From Paracoccaceae bacterium (lineage in GTDB: Bacteria; Pseudomonadota; Alphaproteobacteria; Rhodobacterales; Rhodobacteraceae), in NCBI GenBank assembly GCA_019090795.1, contig JAHRVG010000108.1, positions 1-47,494 on the forward strand: 47,494 nucleotides of DNA. The letters run 5' to 3'. Under the pieces are notes generated by a model. The model did no database searches and was not told the origin of the DNA. It was given only the letters and a program-made list of their open reading frames with translations. Numbering within the stretch: position 1 is the stretch's first letter; each line of letters starts with the position of its first letter. Shown here in pieces: positions 1-9,051 of the stretch. The position numbers were made by a program, and so were the translations under genes.

Positions 1-154
1 ATTTCCAGCCCGACCTTATCCAAATTGACGCTCGTCAGCGGGATCGAAGCCCCCGCGTGGCGCGGCAGGATATAGTTGCGCCCACCAAACCGCGCCACGC
101 GGGGGCTTCGATCCCGCTGACGAGCGTCAATTTGGATAAGGTCGGGCTGGAAAT
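1..154. repeat. Perfect 65-bp fold-back inverted repeat at the window edge
   Basis: Bases 1-65 are the exact reverse complement of bases 90-154, with 24 unpaired bases between. Read on the minus strand, the left copy and spacer give an uninterrupted coding phase (FGGRNYILPRHAGAS) that runs straight into the alpha-2-macroglobulin sequence. The real genomic order is therefore probably the complement of 66-89 followed by 90 onward. The simplest explanation is a fold-back chimera at a contig end, from amplification or assembly, with the junction at 89/90. A natural 65-bp palindrome inside a coding gene is much less likely. Confidence 0.9.
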
Positions 155-3100
155 TTATCGCGTTGGAGACCGGAACCTGCTGCGTGCCTTGCAGGATGGC
201 TTGCTGACGCAGCCTCTGTCGCGTTGGGATATGTCGGATCTGCAACGCAATCTGGGCCAGAAGGTCTGGAGCGGCGAGGCAGACGTCGAGCGGGAACAAA
301 ACCGCGAGGTGATCACTGCGCTGCCTGTGGGTGCGGCGATCACCACTTTTAAGCCGGGTGCCTATGTGATGACCGCGCGCGATCCCAACGGTCAGCCGGA
401 TGACGCGTTTTCAACCCAGTGGTTTGTTGTTACCGATCTGGGCGTGTCCAGCATGGTGGGCAATGATGGCCTGCATGTGTTTACCCGCTCGCTTGGAAGT
501 GCGGCCCCAGTCGGTGCTGTCAAAGTGCAACTTTTGGCCCGCAACAACGAAGTGCTGGGCGAGGCGGTGACAGATCCCGCTGGCTATGCCCATTTCGCGC
601 CGGGTCTGGTGCGCGGCTCGGCTGGGAATGCGCCTGCTATGATCACTGTAATGACCGAGGGGGGGGATTTTGCGTTCCTCAATCAGGGAGCGGCAGAATT
701 TGATCTCTCGGATCGCGGCGTCGCGGGGCGCGTTGCCCCCCCGCCGATTGATGCGTTTCTGGCCACGGATCGCGGGGCCTATCGTCCGGGTGAACAGGTT
801 CATGCAACTTTGCTTGCGCGCGACCACAAAACGGCCGCTATTCGCGACCTGCCGCTGACGCTGGAATTACTGCGCCCTGATGGGGTGCTGTTTTCCAAAC
901 GGCTGGTATCTGACAATGGCGCGGGGGGCGGAACTGCTACGTTTGATTTGCCTTCCAATGCCCGACGCGGTACGTGGAAATTGCGGGTTTACGGTGATCA
1001 AAAGGCCGCCGCACTGTTGGAACGCCGCATTCTGGTCGAGGATTTCGTGCCGGAACGGATTGATTTTGATCTAGCCATACAACAGGCGTCAATTCGCCTG
1101 ACAGACCGCCCGGTGGTGTCGATTGACGCGAAGTATCTGTACGGCGCGCCCGGTGGTGATCTGCCGGTTGAGGGCGAGATCAAGCTGACCGCAGTCAGTG
1201 TATTGAAGGGCTACAATGGCTTTACCTTTGGCCGCGCCGACGAACGTTTTGACGCGCATTATGCGTCTGTGAACGAGGGCTGGCAAACTGGTGCTGATGG
1301 GCATCTCGATCTGAAGATGGACTTGCCTCAGGTTGATACGGTGAACAAACCGTTGCAAATCGAGGCCTACATCCGCCTGCGTGAGGGTTCTGGCCGTCCT
1401 GTTGAGCGCCGTATCAAAGCGCCGATTGAACCAAGTGGCGCGATGATCGGTATCAAGCCATTGTTCGATGGGCAGGCGGGCGAAGGCGCGATTGCGCAAT
1501 TCGATATAATCGCTGTCGGGGCTGGCTTGGCGCGGGTTGAACTGCCACGGGTGGGGTGGGTTTTGAATCGTATCCACACCCGCTATCAGTGGTTTCAAAG
1601 CTATGGCGACTGGGATTACGAGCCGATCACTCGCCGCGAACGGATTGCCAGTGGCGAGGTTGCCTTGGGCACCCAAGCCATGGCACGAATCGCGGCACCT
1701 GTGGAATACGGCAAATATGAGCTGAAACTAATCTCACAGGATGAACCCTACACCGCCAGTTCCTACCAGTTCTCGGCGGGGTGGTATGTGACGTCCGATG
1801 CAAATGATACACCGGATACTTTGCAAGTGGCGCTGGATCGTGGGCAATACGGTGTTGGAGAGGTTGCCAAACTGCGCATCAGCGCCCGTTTTGCCGGAGT
1901 GGCGCAGATTTCGGTGCTGAGTGATCGCCTGATTGAAACCCGCACAGTGGATATTTCCAAGGGTGCGAACTCAGTGGATATGATTGTGACACCGGATTGG
2001 GGTGCAGGTGCTTACGTGACCGTTAGTGCCATTCGCCCGATGGATGTTGCTGCCGGGCGCAACCCGGCGCGCGCGCTGGGATTGGTTTACGCCAAGGTTG
2101 ATCCGGCTGCGAAACTGCTGACAGCGCATTTTGTGAATGCGCATGAGGCGCAGCCGCGCGCCAAGTTGACCGCGCGCCTGAAACTTGACGGTGTGATGGC
2201 AGGGCAGCAAGCCTATGCCACCATTGCGGCGGTGGATGTCGGGGTTCTGAACCTGACAGGATTTGAAACGCCGTCCCCGGACGATCACTATTTTGGCCAG
2301 CGCAAACTGGGCATCGGTATCCGCGATGTGTATGGGCGCCTTATTGATGGGCTGCAAGGCAACGCGGGCAAGCTGCGTTCCGGTGGCGATGGGGCTGCGC
2401 AACAGCGGTTGAATAATCCACCCCCGACCGAAGAGGTATTGGCACAGTTCTCGGGTATGTTGGTGGCCGATGAAAATGGCGAGGTATTGGTTGATTTTGA
2501 TCTGCCCGATTTCAACGGCACCTTGCGCCTGATGGCGGTGGTATGGAGCGAAAAATCCGTGGGCCACGCAGTACAAGACGTTCTGGTGCGCGATCCGGTT
2601 GTGCTGGTTGCTAACGGGCCGCGTTTTCTGGCACCCGGTGATGAAACGCAGGTCCAGGTGGAATTGGCCCATGCTTTTGGCCCCACAGGAAATTTCGAGG
2701 TCGCCGTGAGCGTGGGTGAAGGTTTGCAGACAGCGGGCTTCAACAAGGTGGTGCAACTGGCGGACAAGCAACGCAAAACTCTGGTGGTGCCAATTGTGGC
2801 TACGGCAACGGGTTTGCAATCGGTTAATATCTGGGTGAAAACCCCCGATGGCAAAACCCTGAGCAAAAGCCTCAAGCTGCCGGTACTGCATAATGATCCG
2901 GAAGTAGCACGCCAAACCCGCCTGCAACTGGCTGGTGGCCAAAGCTGGCTGGTGGACGCGAGCGTGACCGCTGGCCTGCACGCGGGAACCGTGCGCGCGA
3001 CACTGGCCGTTGGGACGCTGGCGCAATTCGATGCACCGGGCCTGTTGTCCGCGCTTGACCGCTATCCCTATGGCTGCACCGAGCAAATCACCTCAAAGGC

Positions 3101-4409
3101 GATGCCGCTTTTATATTTCGAACAGCTCTCCTCGGCGCTGGGGCTGGCGCATACCAAGACAGTTCAAAAACGGGTCAATCAGGCGATTACCGCGGTTTTG
3201 TCCAATCAGGCCAGCAACGGGGCTTTTGGCCTGTGGCGGCCAAATTCCGGGGATTTGTGGCTTGATGCCTATGTCTCCGATTTCCTGAGCCGCGCGAAAA
3301 AGCAGGGTTTTTCGGTGCCTGATCGTGCCTTTGGGCAGGCGCTGAACAACCTGCGCAACCGGATTAATTATGCGCAGGATTTTGAGGAAGGTGGCGAAGG
3401 TATCGCCTATGCCCTGATGGTACTGGCCCGCGAAGGCAATGCGGTAATTGGGGATTTGCGCTATTATGCCGACACCCATGCAAGCCGTTTTGCGACACCA
3501 CTGGCACAGGCGCAACTGGGCGCGGCGTTGACCTCTTACGGCGATCAATCGCGCGCTGACCGCATGTTCCGGCTGGCGTCAAAGCATATTCTGCGGCCTG
3601 AACCCACAAAAGGCTGGCGTGATGATTATGGCTCGCACCTGCGTGATGCAGCGGCGATGCTGACGCTGGCGGTGGATGCGGGAACGCAGGCGGTGGACAG
3701 GGATGCGTTGGTGCGCACAATCACCCGTGCACCGATTGCCAACCGCTCCACACAGGAAAACCTGTGGTCACTGCTGGCAGCGCATTCCCTGACAAAGCGC
3801 CAAACGCTGGAGGGGGTTTCCCTGAACGGCGTGGCGATGACCGGCCCACTGGTGCGCGGGTTTTCCGAGGAAGAGTTGGCCAGTGGCCAAAGCCTGAGCA
3901 ATAACAGCGGGCGGGAACTGACGGCGGTGACCACCGTCTTTGGTGTGCCTTCCGAACCGGAACCGGCAGGCGGGCACGGTTACAAGATCGAGCGTGAATA
4001 TTACACTTTGGAAGGGGTTCAGGTGACGCCGGACAGCGTTGCGCGCAACACGCGTCTGGTCGTGGTTCTACGCGTTACCCCGCAACGAACCGCCGAGGCG
4101 CGCCTAATGGTGAATGACCCGCTGCCCGCCGGTTTCGAGATCGACAATCCCAACTTGATCCGTGGTGGCGAAACCAGCGCATTGGAATGGCTGGAAACCT
4201 ACACCGATGTGGAACACAGTGAATTCCGAACTGATCGTTTCCTGACGGCGGTGAACTGGAGCGGCACCGACGCCTTGACGCTGGCCTATATTGTGCGTGC
4301 GGTGACAAATGGTCGGTTCCATCATCCGGCGGCCTCGGTTGAGGATATGTACCGCCCCGAATTCCGCGCCCGCACGGCGGCGGGTCTGGTCGAGGTTAGC
4401 GCAAACTGA
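90..4409 (+). CDS. Alpha-2-macroglobulin family protein, 5'-truncated
   Basis: Bacterial alpha-2-macroglobulin (YfhM/MG-domain type), a large periplasmic protein thought to trap proteases and often encoded with PBP1C. The C-terminal two thirds shows the thioester motif YGCTEQ, with the reactive Cys codon at 3075 and the Glu-Gln at 3081-3086, followed by an alpha-helical thioester domain and a final receptor-like domain. The open frame can be extended back to a GTG at 57, but those 11 residues are encoded by the fold-back and are not authentic, so I start at 90. The signal peptide and first MG domains lie outside the window. Its TGA overlaps the pbpC ATG by one base, so the two genes are probably co-translated. 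Family assignment is secure; the 5' end is missing. Confidence 0.93.
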   Translation, partial: PRHAGASIPLTSVNLDKVGLEIYRVGDRNLLRALQDGLLTQPLSRWDMSDLQRNLGQKVWSGEADVEREQNREVITALPVGAAITTFKPGAYVMTARDPNGQPDDAFSTQWFVVTDLGVSSMVGNDGLHVFTRSLGSAAPVGAVKVQLLARNNEVLGEAVTDPAGYAHFAPGLVRGSAGNAPAMITVMTEGGDFAFLNQGAAEFDLSDRGVAGRVAPPPIDAFLATDRGAYRPGEQVHATLLARDHKTAAIRDLPLTLELLRPDGVLFSKRLVSDNGAGGGTATFDLPSNARRGTWKLRVYGDQKAAALLERRILVEDFVPERIDFDLAIQQASIRLTDRPVVSIDAKYLYGAPGGDLPVEGEIKLTAVSVLKGYNGFTFGRADERFDAHYASVNEGWQTGADGHLDLKMDLPQVDTVNKPLQIEAYIRLREGSGRPVERRIKAPIEPSGAMIGIKPLFDGQAGEGAIAQFDIIAVGAGLARVELPRVGWVLNRIHTRYQWFQSYGDWDYEPITRRERIASGEVALGTQAMARIAAPVEYGKYELKLISQDEPYTASSYQFSAGWYVTSDANDTPDTLQVALDRGQYGVGEVAKLRISARFAGVAQISVLSDRLIETRTVDISKGANSVDMIVTPDWGAGAYVTVSAIRPMDVAAGRNPARALGLVYAKVDPAAKLLTAHFVNAHEAQPRAKLTARLKLDGVMAGQQAYATIAAVDVGVLNLTGFETPSPDDHYFGQRKLGIGIRDVYGRLIDGLQGNAGKLRSGGDGAAQQRLNNPPPTEEVLAQFSGMLVADENGEVLVDFDLPDFNGTLRLMAVVWSEKSVGHAVQDVLVRDPVVLVANGPRFLAPGDETQVQVELAHAFGPTGNFEVAVSVGEGLQTAGFNKVVQLADKQRKTLVVPIVATATGLQSVNIWVKTPDGKTLSKSLKLPVLHNDPEVARQTRLQLAGGQSWLVDASVTAGLHAGTVRATLAVGTLAQFDAPGLLSALDRYPYGCTEQITSKAMPLLYFEQLSSALGLAHTKTVQKRVNQAITAVLSNQASNGAFGLWRPNSGDLWLDAYVSDFLSRAKKQGFSVPDRAFGQALNNLRNRINYAQDFEEGGEGIAYALMVLAREGNAVIGDLRYYADTHASRFATPLAQAQLGAALTSYGDQSRADRMFRLASKHILRPEPTKGWRDDYGSHLRDAAAMLTLAVDAGTQAVDRDALVRTITRAPIANRSTQENLWSLLAAHSLTKRQTLEGVSLNGVAMTGPLVRGFSEEELASGQSLSNNSGRELTAVTTVFGVPSEPEPAGGHGYKIEREYYTLEGVQVTPDSVARNTRLVVVLRVTPQRTAEARLMVNDPLPAGFEIDNPNLIRGGETSALEWLETYTDVEHSEFRTDRFLTAVNWSGTDALTLAYIVRAVTNGRFHHPAASVEDMYRPEFRARTAAGLVEVSAN

Positions 4410-6451
4410 TGCGCCGCCTTTGGCCGATTGGCGGTATTGTCTGCCTGTTGGCTATTTTGGCCGTGGGGTTGGCGCTGGATCGTTGGGTTGCACGCACTAA
4501 ACTGCCCAGCCTGACGGTGGCAGTTTCCGCCACAGTAGAGGACCGCAACGGAGCGTTGTTGCGGGCTTTTACGGTGGACGGTGGACGCTGGCGGTTGCCG
4601 GTGACGGTCGCGGGTGTTGATCCGGATTATCTAGCCCAGTTGATTGCCTTTGAGGACAAGCGGTTTTATCGCCACGGCGGCGTTGATCTGCGCGCCATGC
4701 TGCGCGCAGTGGGGCAGGCGCTCTGGCATGGCAAAATCATTTCGGGTGGCTCTACCCTGACGATGCAGGTGGCACGGTTGCTGGAAAATGGCAGCACCGG
4801 AAAATGGGAAGGCAAACTGCGCCAGTTGCGGTTGGCCCTAGCGCTGGAACGTAAACTGAGCAAGGATAAAATCCTCAATCTGTATCTACAACTGGCCCCC
4901 TTTGGTGGCAATATCGAGGGTGTTCGCGCGGCCTCGCTTAGTTACTTTCGCAAAGAACCGAACCGCCTGACCGATGCCCAAGCAGCAACGTTGGTGGCGC
5001 TGCCGCAATCGCCGGAACGACGACGTCCGGATCGCCATGCCAAGCGGGCGCAGGCAGCGCGGGATCGGGTTTTGCTGCGTATGGTAGAGGCCGGAGTGAT
5101 AAGCAAGGATGCGGCGCGAGCGGGAATGCGCGAAATCGTGCCCTCGCAGAAAATCAACTTTCCGGTACTTGCCCCGCATTTGGCGGAACGGATGATCGAG
5201 GGGGGGCGGCCCGGATCAAACCATCGGTTAACGCTGGATAAAATGGCCCAAACGGGGATCGAGGCTTTGCTGCGCGCCTACGTACAGGGCCAAAGTGCCA
5301 GCCTTTCAGGGGCAATTGTGGTGGTGGACCACCACAGCGGCGAGGTGATCGTCTCGGTTGGGTCGCCGGATTATCTGGATGCCGCACGCGAGGGGTTTCT
5401 CGATATGACGCTGGCGCTGCGATCGCCGGGTTCCACCCTGAAACCGCTGATCTATGGTTTGGCCTTCGAGATGGGGCGCGCCCATCCCGAAACGGTGATC
5501 GAGGACCGGCCCACCGATTTCAACGGTTATGCGCCGCAGAATTTTGATAACCAGTTTCGCGGTGACATTCGACTGCGCAAGGCCTTGCAATTGTCCCTCA
5601 ATATTCCCGCCGTGGCACTGCTGCAAGAGGTCGGACCGCCGCATTTGATAGCACGCATGCGTCGGGCCGGAGCTGCGCCGCAATTTCCCGGCAGCGGAGC
5701 GCCCGGTTTGGCGATCGGGCTGGGGGGGCTTGGCGTCTCTCTGCGCGATATGGTTGCGATTTATGCCGCGATTGCACGGGGTGGGATGCCGGTTCACCTG
5801 CACGAGAGGATGGGCGCGCGAGATGACAGTTTACGACCTCCGGTTCTCGGCCCTGTTGCGGCGTGGTATGTTTCCGACATTCTGGCAGGCATGGCCCCAC
5901 CCGATAATGCACCGCGCGGTGGGCTGGCCTATAAAACAGGCACCTCCTACGGCCACCGCGATGCCTGGGCGATTGGCTTTGACGGCCAGCATACCATTGG
6001 CGTTTGGTTGGGGCGGCCTGACGGTGCAGCGATGCCCGGTGCCTTGGGGCGTGATCTGGCGGCACCCTTGTTATTCGAGAGCTTTGCCCTGATCAAACGC
6101 AGCCTGACCCCGCTGCCACCACCACCCCGTGCTGTCCTGACCGTGAGCAATGCCGAATTGCCCCAGCCTTTGCAAAGATTTCGCGGGCGGGGACAGTTGA
6201 TCGCACCACAAGACCTGCCGCGCATTTCTTTCCCGCCCCATGGCGCGCGGATCGAGTTGGACGCGGGTTTTTTGGCGTTGAAGGTGCAAAATGGCAAGCC
6301 GCCGTTCACCTGGTTGGCGAATGGTAAGCCGGTGGAACCCGCCAGCTTTGAGCGGCAAATAATCTGGGAACCCGAAGGCCCCGGTCATCTGACACTTGCA
6401 GTGATTGACGCGGCGGGGCGTTCGCAAAGGGTTGAGGTGGTGTTGGAGTAG
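4409..6451 (+). CDS. pbpC: Penicillin-binding protein 1C
   Basis: Bifunctional class A PBP (680 aa) that polymerises and crosslinks peptidoglycan at the outer face of the inner membrane. An N-terminal membrane anchor lies at about residues 5-25. The GT51 glycosyltransferase domain carries AFEDKRFYRHGG (about residue 80) and GGSTLTMQ (about 112). The transpeptidase domain has the catalytic STLK motif (Ser342, Lys345), an SLN motif, and KTG at residues 509-511. The last ~90 residues match the BiPBP_C domain that marks PBP1C. It directly follows the alpha-2-macroglobulin gene (TGATG overlap), the usual bacterial pairing, in which macroglobulin and wall repair are proposed to act together. Confidence 0.95.
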   Translation: MRRLWPIGGIVCLLAILAVGLALDRWVARTKLPSLTVAVSATVEDRNGALLRAFTVDGGRWRLPVTVAGVDPDYLAQLIAFEDKRFYRHGGVDLRAMLRAVGQALWHGKIISGGSTLTMQVARLLENGSTGKWEGKLRQLRLALALERKLSKDKILNLYLQLAPFGGNIEGVRAASLSYFRKEPNRLTDAQAATLVALPQSPERRRPDRHAKRAQAARDRVLLRMVEAGVISKDAARAGMREIVPSQKINFPVLAPHLAERMIEGGRPGSNHRLTLDKMAQTGIEALLRAYVQGQSASLSGAIVVVDHHSGEVIVSVGSPDYLDAAREGFLDMTLALRSPGSTLKPLIYGLAFEMGRAHPETVIEDRPTDFNGYAPQNFDNQFRGDIRLRKALQLSLNIPAVALLQEVGPPHLIARMRRAGAAPQFPGSGAPGLAIGLGGLGVSLRDMVAIYAAIARGGMPVHLHERMGARDDSLRPPVLGPVAAWYVSDILAGMAPPDNAPRGGLAYKTGTSYGHRDAWAIGFDGQHTIGVWLGRPDGAAMPGALGRDLAAPLLFESFALIKRSLTPLPPPPRAVLTVSNAELPQPLQRFRGRGQLIAPQDLPRISFPPHGARIELDAGFLALKVQNGKPPFTWLANGKPVEPASFERQIIWEPEGPGHLTLAVIDAAGRSQRVEVVLE

Positions 6452-6462
6452 GGTAGCGCGCT

Positions 6463-7086
6463 TTACGGCTTTGCTTGATCCGGGTGCGCCAGCGCAACGG
6501 CGGGAATTTGTGCCAGCCGGGCCATGATTGCGTTGATCTTGGGGTAGGGGGACAGGTCCACCTGCCAGCGTTGGGCATTGTAGATTTGCGGCACCAAACA
6601 CAGGTCAGCCATAGTGATTTCGTCACCGACACTATAGAGGCCAACGCCGTCAAGCATTGCCTCGTAAGCCGCTAATCCTTTGGGGATGAAATGCTGCATC
6701 CAGTCCTGCATTTCCATGCTGCCGCCAGAATTTGCGACAGCGTGTTTGGCCACCGACAGGTTGCAAACAGGATGAATTTCCATGGCGATTACGTAAGCCA
6801 AAGCACGGCATTTTGCGCGGCGCAGCAAATCTTGTGGCAAGAAAGAATAATGGCCCGCTTCGTGTAGGTATTCAATGATCGCAAGCGATTGCGTCAGTAT
6901 CTGGCCATCAAAATCTACGCTTGGCACCAGCCCTTGCGGATTGCGGGTAAGGTTAGCCTCTTGGCAATGCTCGCCCAGCACAAGATCCACCGGTACGCTG
7001 GAATAATCCATCCCAGCAAGGCCAAAGGCGATGCGCAGGCGATAAGAAGCAGAGGAACGCCAATAGTCATAGAGGGTGATATTCAT
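6463..7086 (-). CDS. maiA: Maleylacetoacetate isomerase
   Basis: Zeta-class glutathione transferase fold (207 aa) that isomerises 4-maleylacetoacetate to 4-fumarylacetoacetate using glutathione, the step between HmgA and FahA in tyrosine/homogentisate breakdown. The N-terminal thioredoxin-like part carries the zeta-class motif SSASYRLRIAF with the catalytic serines near residue 11, followed by the all-helical C-terminal domain. Its ATG overlaps the stop of the MarR gene by four bases (ATGA), so the two form a leftward operon divergent from hmgA. It ends 11 bp from the convergent pbpC stop with no clear terminator between them. Confidence 0.93.
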   Translation of the reverse strand: MNITLYDYWRSSASYRLRIAFGLAGMDYSSVPVDLVLGEHCQEANLTRNPQGLVPSVDFDGQILTQSLAIIEYLHEAGHYSFLPQDLLRRAKCRALAYVIAMEIHPVCNLSVAKHAVANSGGSMEMQDWMQHFIPKGLAAYEAMLDGVGLYSVGDEITMADLCLVPQIYNAQRWQVDLSPYPKINAIMARLAQIPAVALAHPDQAKP

Positions 7087-7511
7087 CCGTCCTCTTTCAG
7101 AAAATGCGCCAGTGTTTCGCGAAAAGCCGGTCCCTGTTCACCGAGTTTGTCCATCAACCGCCTCTCAAAGTCCAATGCCAGTGGGGTGATTTTGGACATC
7201 AACTCGTAGCCTTTCAAAGTTAGCTCCAACTCGACCAACCGCCGGTCTGTGGGGTTGGTTTTCTTGCTGATCAGGCCCGATTCCTCCAAGCGGGAGGCAG
7301 CCCGACTTACTTTGGATTTATCCATGTCCACCCGCTGAAAAATTTCGCGCACACTGACAGGGCCGGAAGTATGCAGGTGAAAAATCACCCGCCACTCGGG
7401 GATTGTGATGCCGAATTTCGAGACATAGGTTTTGGCAAACTCGCGGCTGACCCGCGACGACAGGGCAGCGAGTTGGTAGGGCAGGAAAGAGTCGAGTGAA
7501 AATTCGGGCAC
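7083..7511 (-). CDS. MarR-family regulator of the homogentisate cluster
   Basis: Winged-helix MarR-type regulator (about 142 aa). The central region shows the wing and recognition helix with the MarR signature DKSKVSRAASRLEESGLI and the wing residues TDRRLVELELT. The frame is open to a TTG at 7574, but the family normally starts a few residues before the LDSFLPYQL segment, which points to the GTG at 7509-7511; the ribosome site there is weak, so the start is uncertain. Divergent from hmgA and first in an operon with maiA, it is the obvious candidate to bind the palindrome in the hmgA promoter. That it senses homogentisate or a related aromatic is inference from context. Confidence 0.85.
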   Translation of the reverse strand: MPEFSLDSFLPYQLAALSSRVSREFAKTYVSKFGITIPEWRVIFHLHTSGPVSVREIFQRVDMDKSKVSRAASRLEESGLISKKTNPTDRRLVELELTLKGYELMSKITPLALDFERRLMDKLGEQGPAFRETLAHFLKEDG

Positions 7512-7582
7512 GGGTCCAGTTTCATAGCATTTGATGCGGCTTATGTTATGTACCGACAAGCACCCAAAATTCAATCTTTTTC

Positions 7583-7611
7583 TTGACCTCGTTGCGTTTG
7601 CAACGATATGA
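7583..7611 (+). promoter_or_regulatory. Predicted sigma-70 promoter of hmgA
   Basis: TTGACC at 7583-7588 and ATATGA at 7606-7611 are separated by exactly 17 bp, a good housekeeping promoter arrangement about 40 bp before the hmgA ATG at 7651. The -10 match is imperfect. The spacer is almost entirely occupied by a palindrome (7590-7605), as expected of a repressor-controlled promoter. Confidence 0.6.
7590..7605. promoter_or_regulatory. Candidate MarR operator in the hmgA promoter
   Basis: Perfect inverted repeat CGTTGC-GTTT-GCAACG, two 6-bp arms around a 4-bp centre. This is the size typical of a dimeric winged-helix operator. It fills the spacer between the predicted -35 and -10 elements, so a bound repressor would block RNA polymerase. 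It lies in the divergent region between hmgA and the MarR gene; binding by that regulator is inferred. Confidence 0.6.
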
Positions 7612-7650
7612 GTGAGTTAATTCCATTTGTCCCCCTTGCGCAGGAATACG

Positions 7651-9030
7651 ATGAACAAAAACAGCAAATCCGATACTGTTGCGCCTAAAGGCGTTGTCAT
7701 CGCCAAAACGTCCGTTGGCGTGACCGAGGGCTATATGCCCGGCTTTGGCAATGATTTCGAGACCGAGGCCCTGCCCGGTGCGTTGCCCGTTGGGCGCAAC
7801 AGCCCGCAACGGGTGGAATACGGCCTCTATGCAGAGCAGCTGTCCGGCTCTCCATTTACGGCACCCAAGGGTACTCTGGAACGCAGCTGGATGTACCGGA
7901 TGCGGCCTTCGGTCAAGCATGTGAGTCGTTTCACCAAGGTTGATATGCCGTACTGGAAGACCGCGCCACATGTGATCGAGGATGTGATTTCGCTGGGGCA
8001 ATACCGCTGGGATCCTGTGCCGTTTCCTGATGCGCCGCTGAACTTTCTAACCGGAATGCGCACGATCACCAGTGCCGGAGATGTGCACACGCAGGTGGGT
8101 ATGGCGACGCATGTCTATCTGGCCAATCAGGACATGGTGGATGATTATTTTTATTCCGCCGACAGCGAAATGCTGGTGATCCCGCAGGATGGGCGCCTGA
8201 AGATTTTTACCGAATTTGGCATCATTGATCTAGAGCCACTGGAAATCTGCATCCTTCCAAGGGGTATGCTGTTCAAGGTTTCCCTGCCGGACGGGCTGGC
8301 GCGGGGCTTTGTTTGCGAAAACTACGGGGCCAAGTTTACCCTGCCGGGCCGTGGGCCGATTGGCGCAAACTGTCTGGCCAACCCGCGCGATTTCAAGACG
8401 CCGGTAGCAGCCTATGAAAACAAAGAAACCCCCTGCAAGGTGATTGTTAAATGGTGTGGGCAGTTTCATCAGACTGAAATCGGTCACTCGCCGCTGGATG
8501 TGGTCGCATGGCACGGTAATTACGCGCCTTACAAATACGATCTGCGCAACTTTGCCGCCGTTGGTTCGATCACTTTTGATCACCCTGACCCGTCAATATT
8601 TACTGTGCTGACAGCGCCTACAGCCGAGGAGGGCACTGCCAATATCGACTTTGTGATTTTCCCCGAACGCTGGTTGCCGCAAGAAGACACTTTCCGCCCT
8701 CCATATTATCATAAGAACATCATGTCAGAGCTGATGGGCAATATTTACGGGGTGTATGACGCTAAACCAGAGGGGTTCATCCCCGGCGGCATCAGCCTGC
8801 ACAATTGTATGTTGCCCCACGGGCCGGATTACAATTCGTTTGAAAAGGCGACCCATGACAGCTGGGATCCGATTAAGCTGACCAACACAATGTCGTTCAT
8901 GATCGAAACCCGCTTTCCGCAAATGCTGACCCGCTTTGCCGCCGAGGAAGCGCCGATCCAGGAAAACTATACCGATTGCTGGGCCGATCTGGAGAAGAAA
9001 TTCGACGGAACCCCAGGGCTGAAAGACTAA
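7651..9030 (+). CDS. hmgA: Homogentisate 1,2-dioxygenase
   Basis: Fe(II) dioxygenase (459 aa) that opens the homogentisate ring to maleylacetoacetate. The family N-terminal signature [19 protein letters not shown] is present. The predicted iron ligands are His354 and Glu360 (HKNIMSE) and His390 (HNCMLPHG); the spacings of 6 and 36 residues equal those of human HGD (335, 341, 371). I chose the ATG at 7651, preceded by AGGA at 7642-7645 with good spacing, over the upstream TTG at 7627. It leads the operon hmgA-fahA-MBL-monooxygenase-CHMI. HPPD, the usual source of homogentisate, is not in this window. Confidence 0.97.
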   Translation: MNKNSKSDTVAPKGVVIAKTSVGVTEGYMPGFGNDFETEALPGALPVGRNSPQRVEYGLYAEQLSGSPFTAPKGTLERSWMYRMRPSVKHVSRFTKVDMPYWKTAPHVIEDVISLGQYRWDPVPFPDAPLNFLTGMRTITSAGDVHTQVGMATHVYLANQDMVDDYFYSADSEMLVIPQDGRLKIFTEFGIIDLEPLEICILPRGMLFKVSLPDGLARGFVCENYGAKFTLPGRGPIGANCLANPRDFKTPVAAYENKETPCKVIVKWCGQFHQTEIGHSPLDVVAWHGNYAPYKYDLRNFAAVGSITFDHPDPSIFTVLTAPTAEEGTANIDFVIFPERWLPQEDTFRPPYYHKNIMSELMGNIYGVYDAKPEGFIPGGISLHNCMLPHGPDYNSFEKATHDSWDPIKLTNTMSFMIETRFPQMLTRFAAEEAPIQENYTDCWADLEKKFDGTPGLKD

Positions 9031-9051
9031 CCCAAGATAAGGAAGCTAACT

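Noticed and set aside
57-89. GTG start of the macroglobulin at 57
   Set aside because: These codons come from the inverted fold-back copy and do not match the gene's own upstream sequence, which is readable on the minus strand.
1971-3086. Long minus-strand open frame inside the macroglobulin gene
   Set aside because: It is an antisense shadow with no recognisable domain; the plus-strand frame contains the thioester motif.
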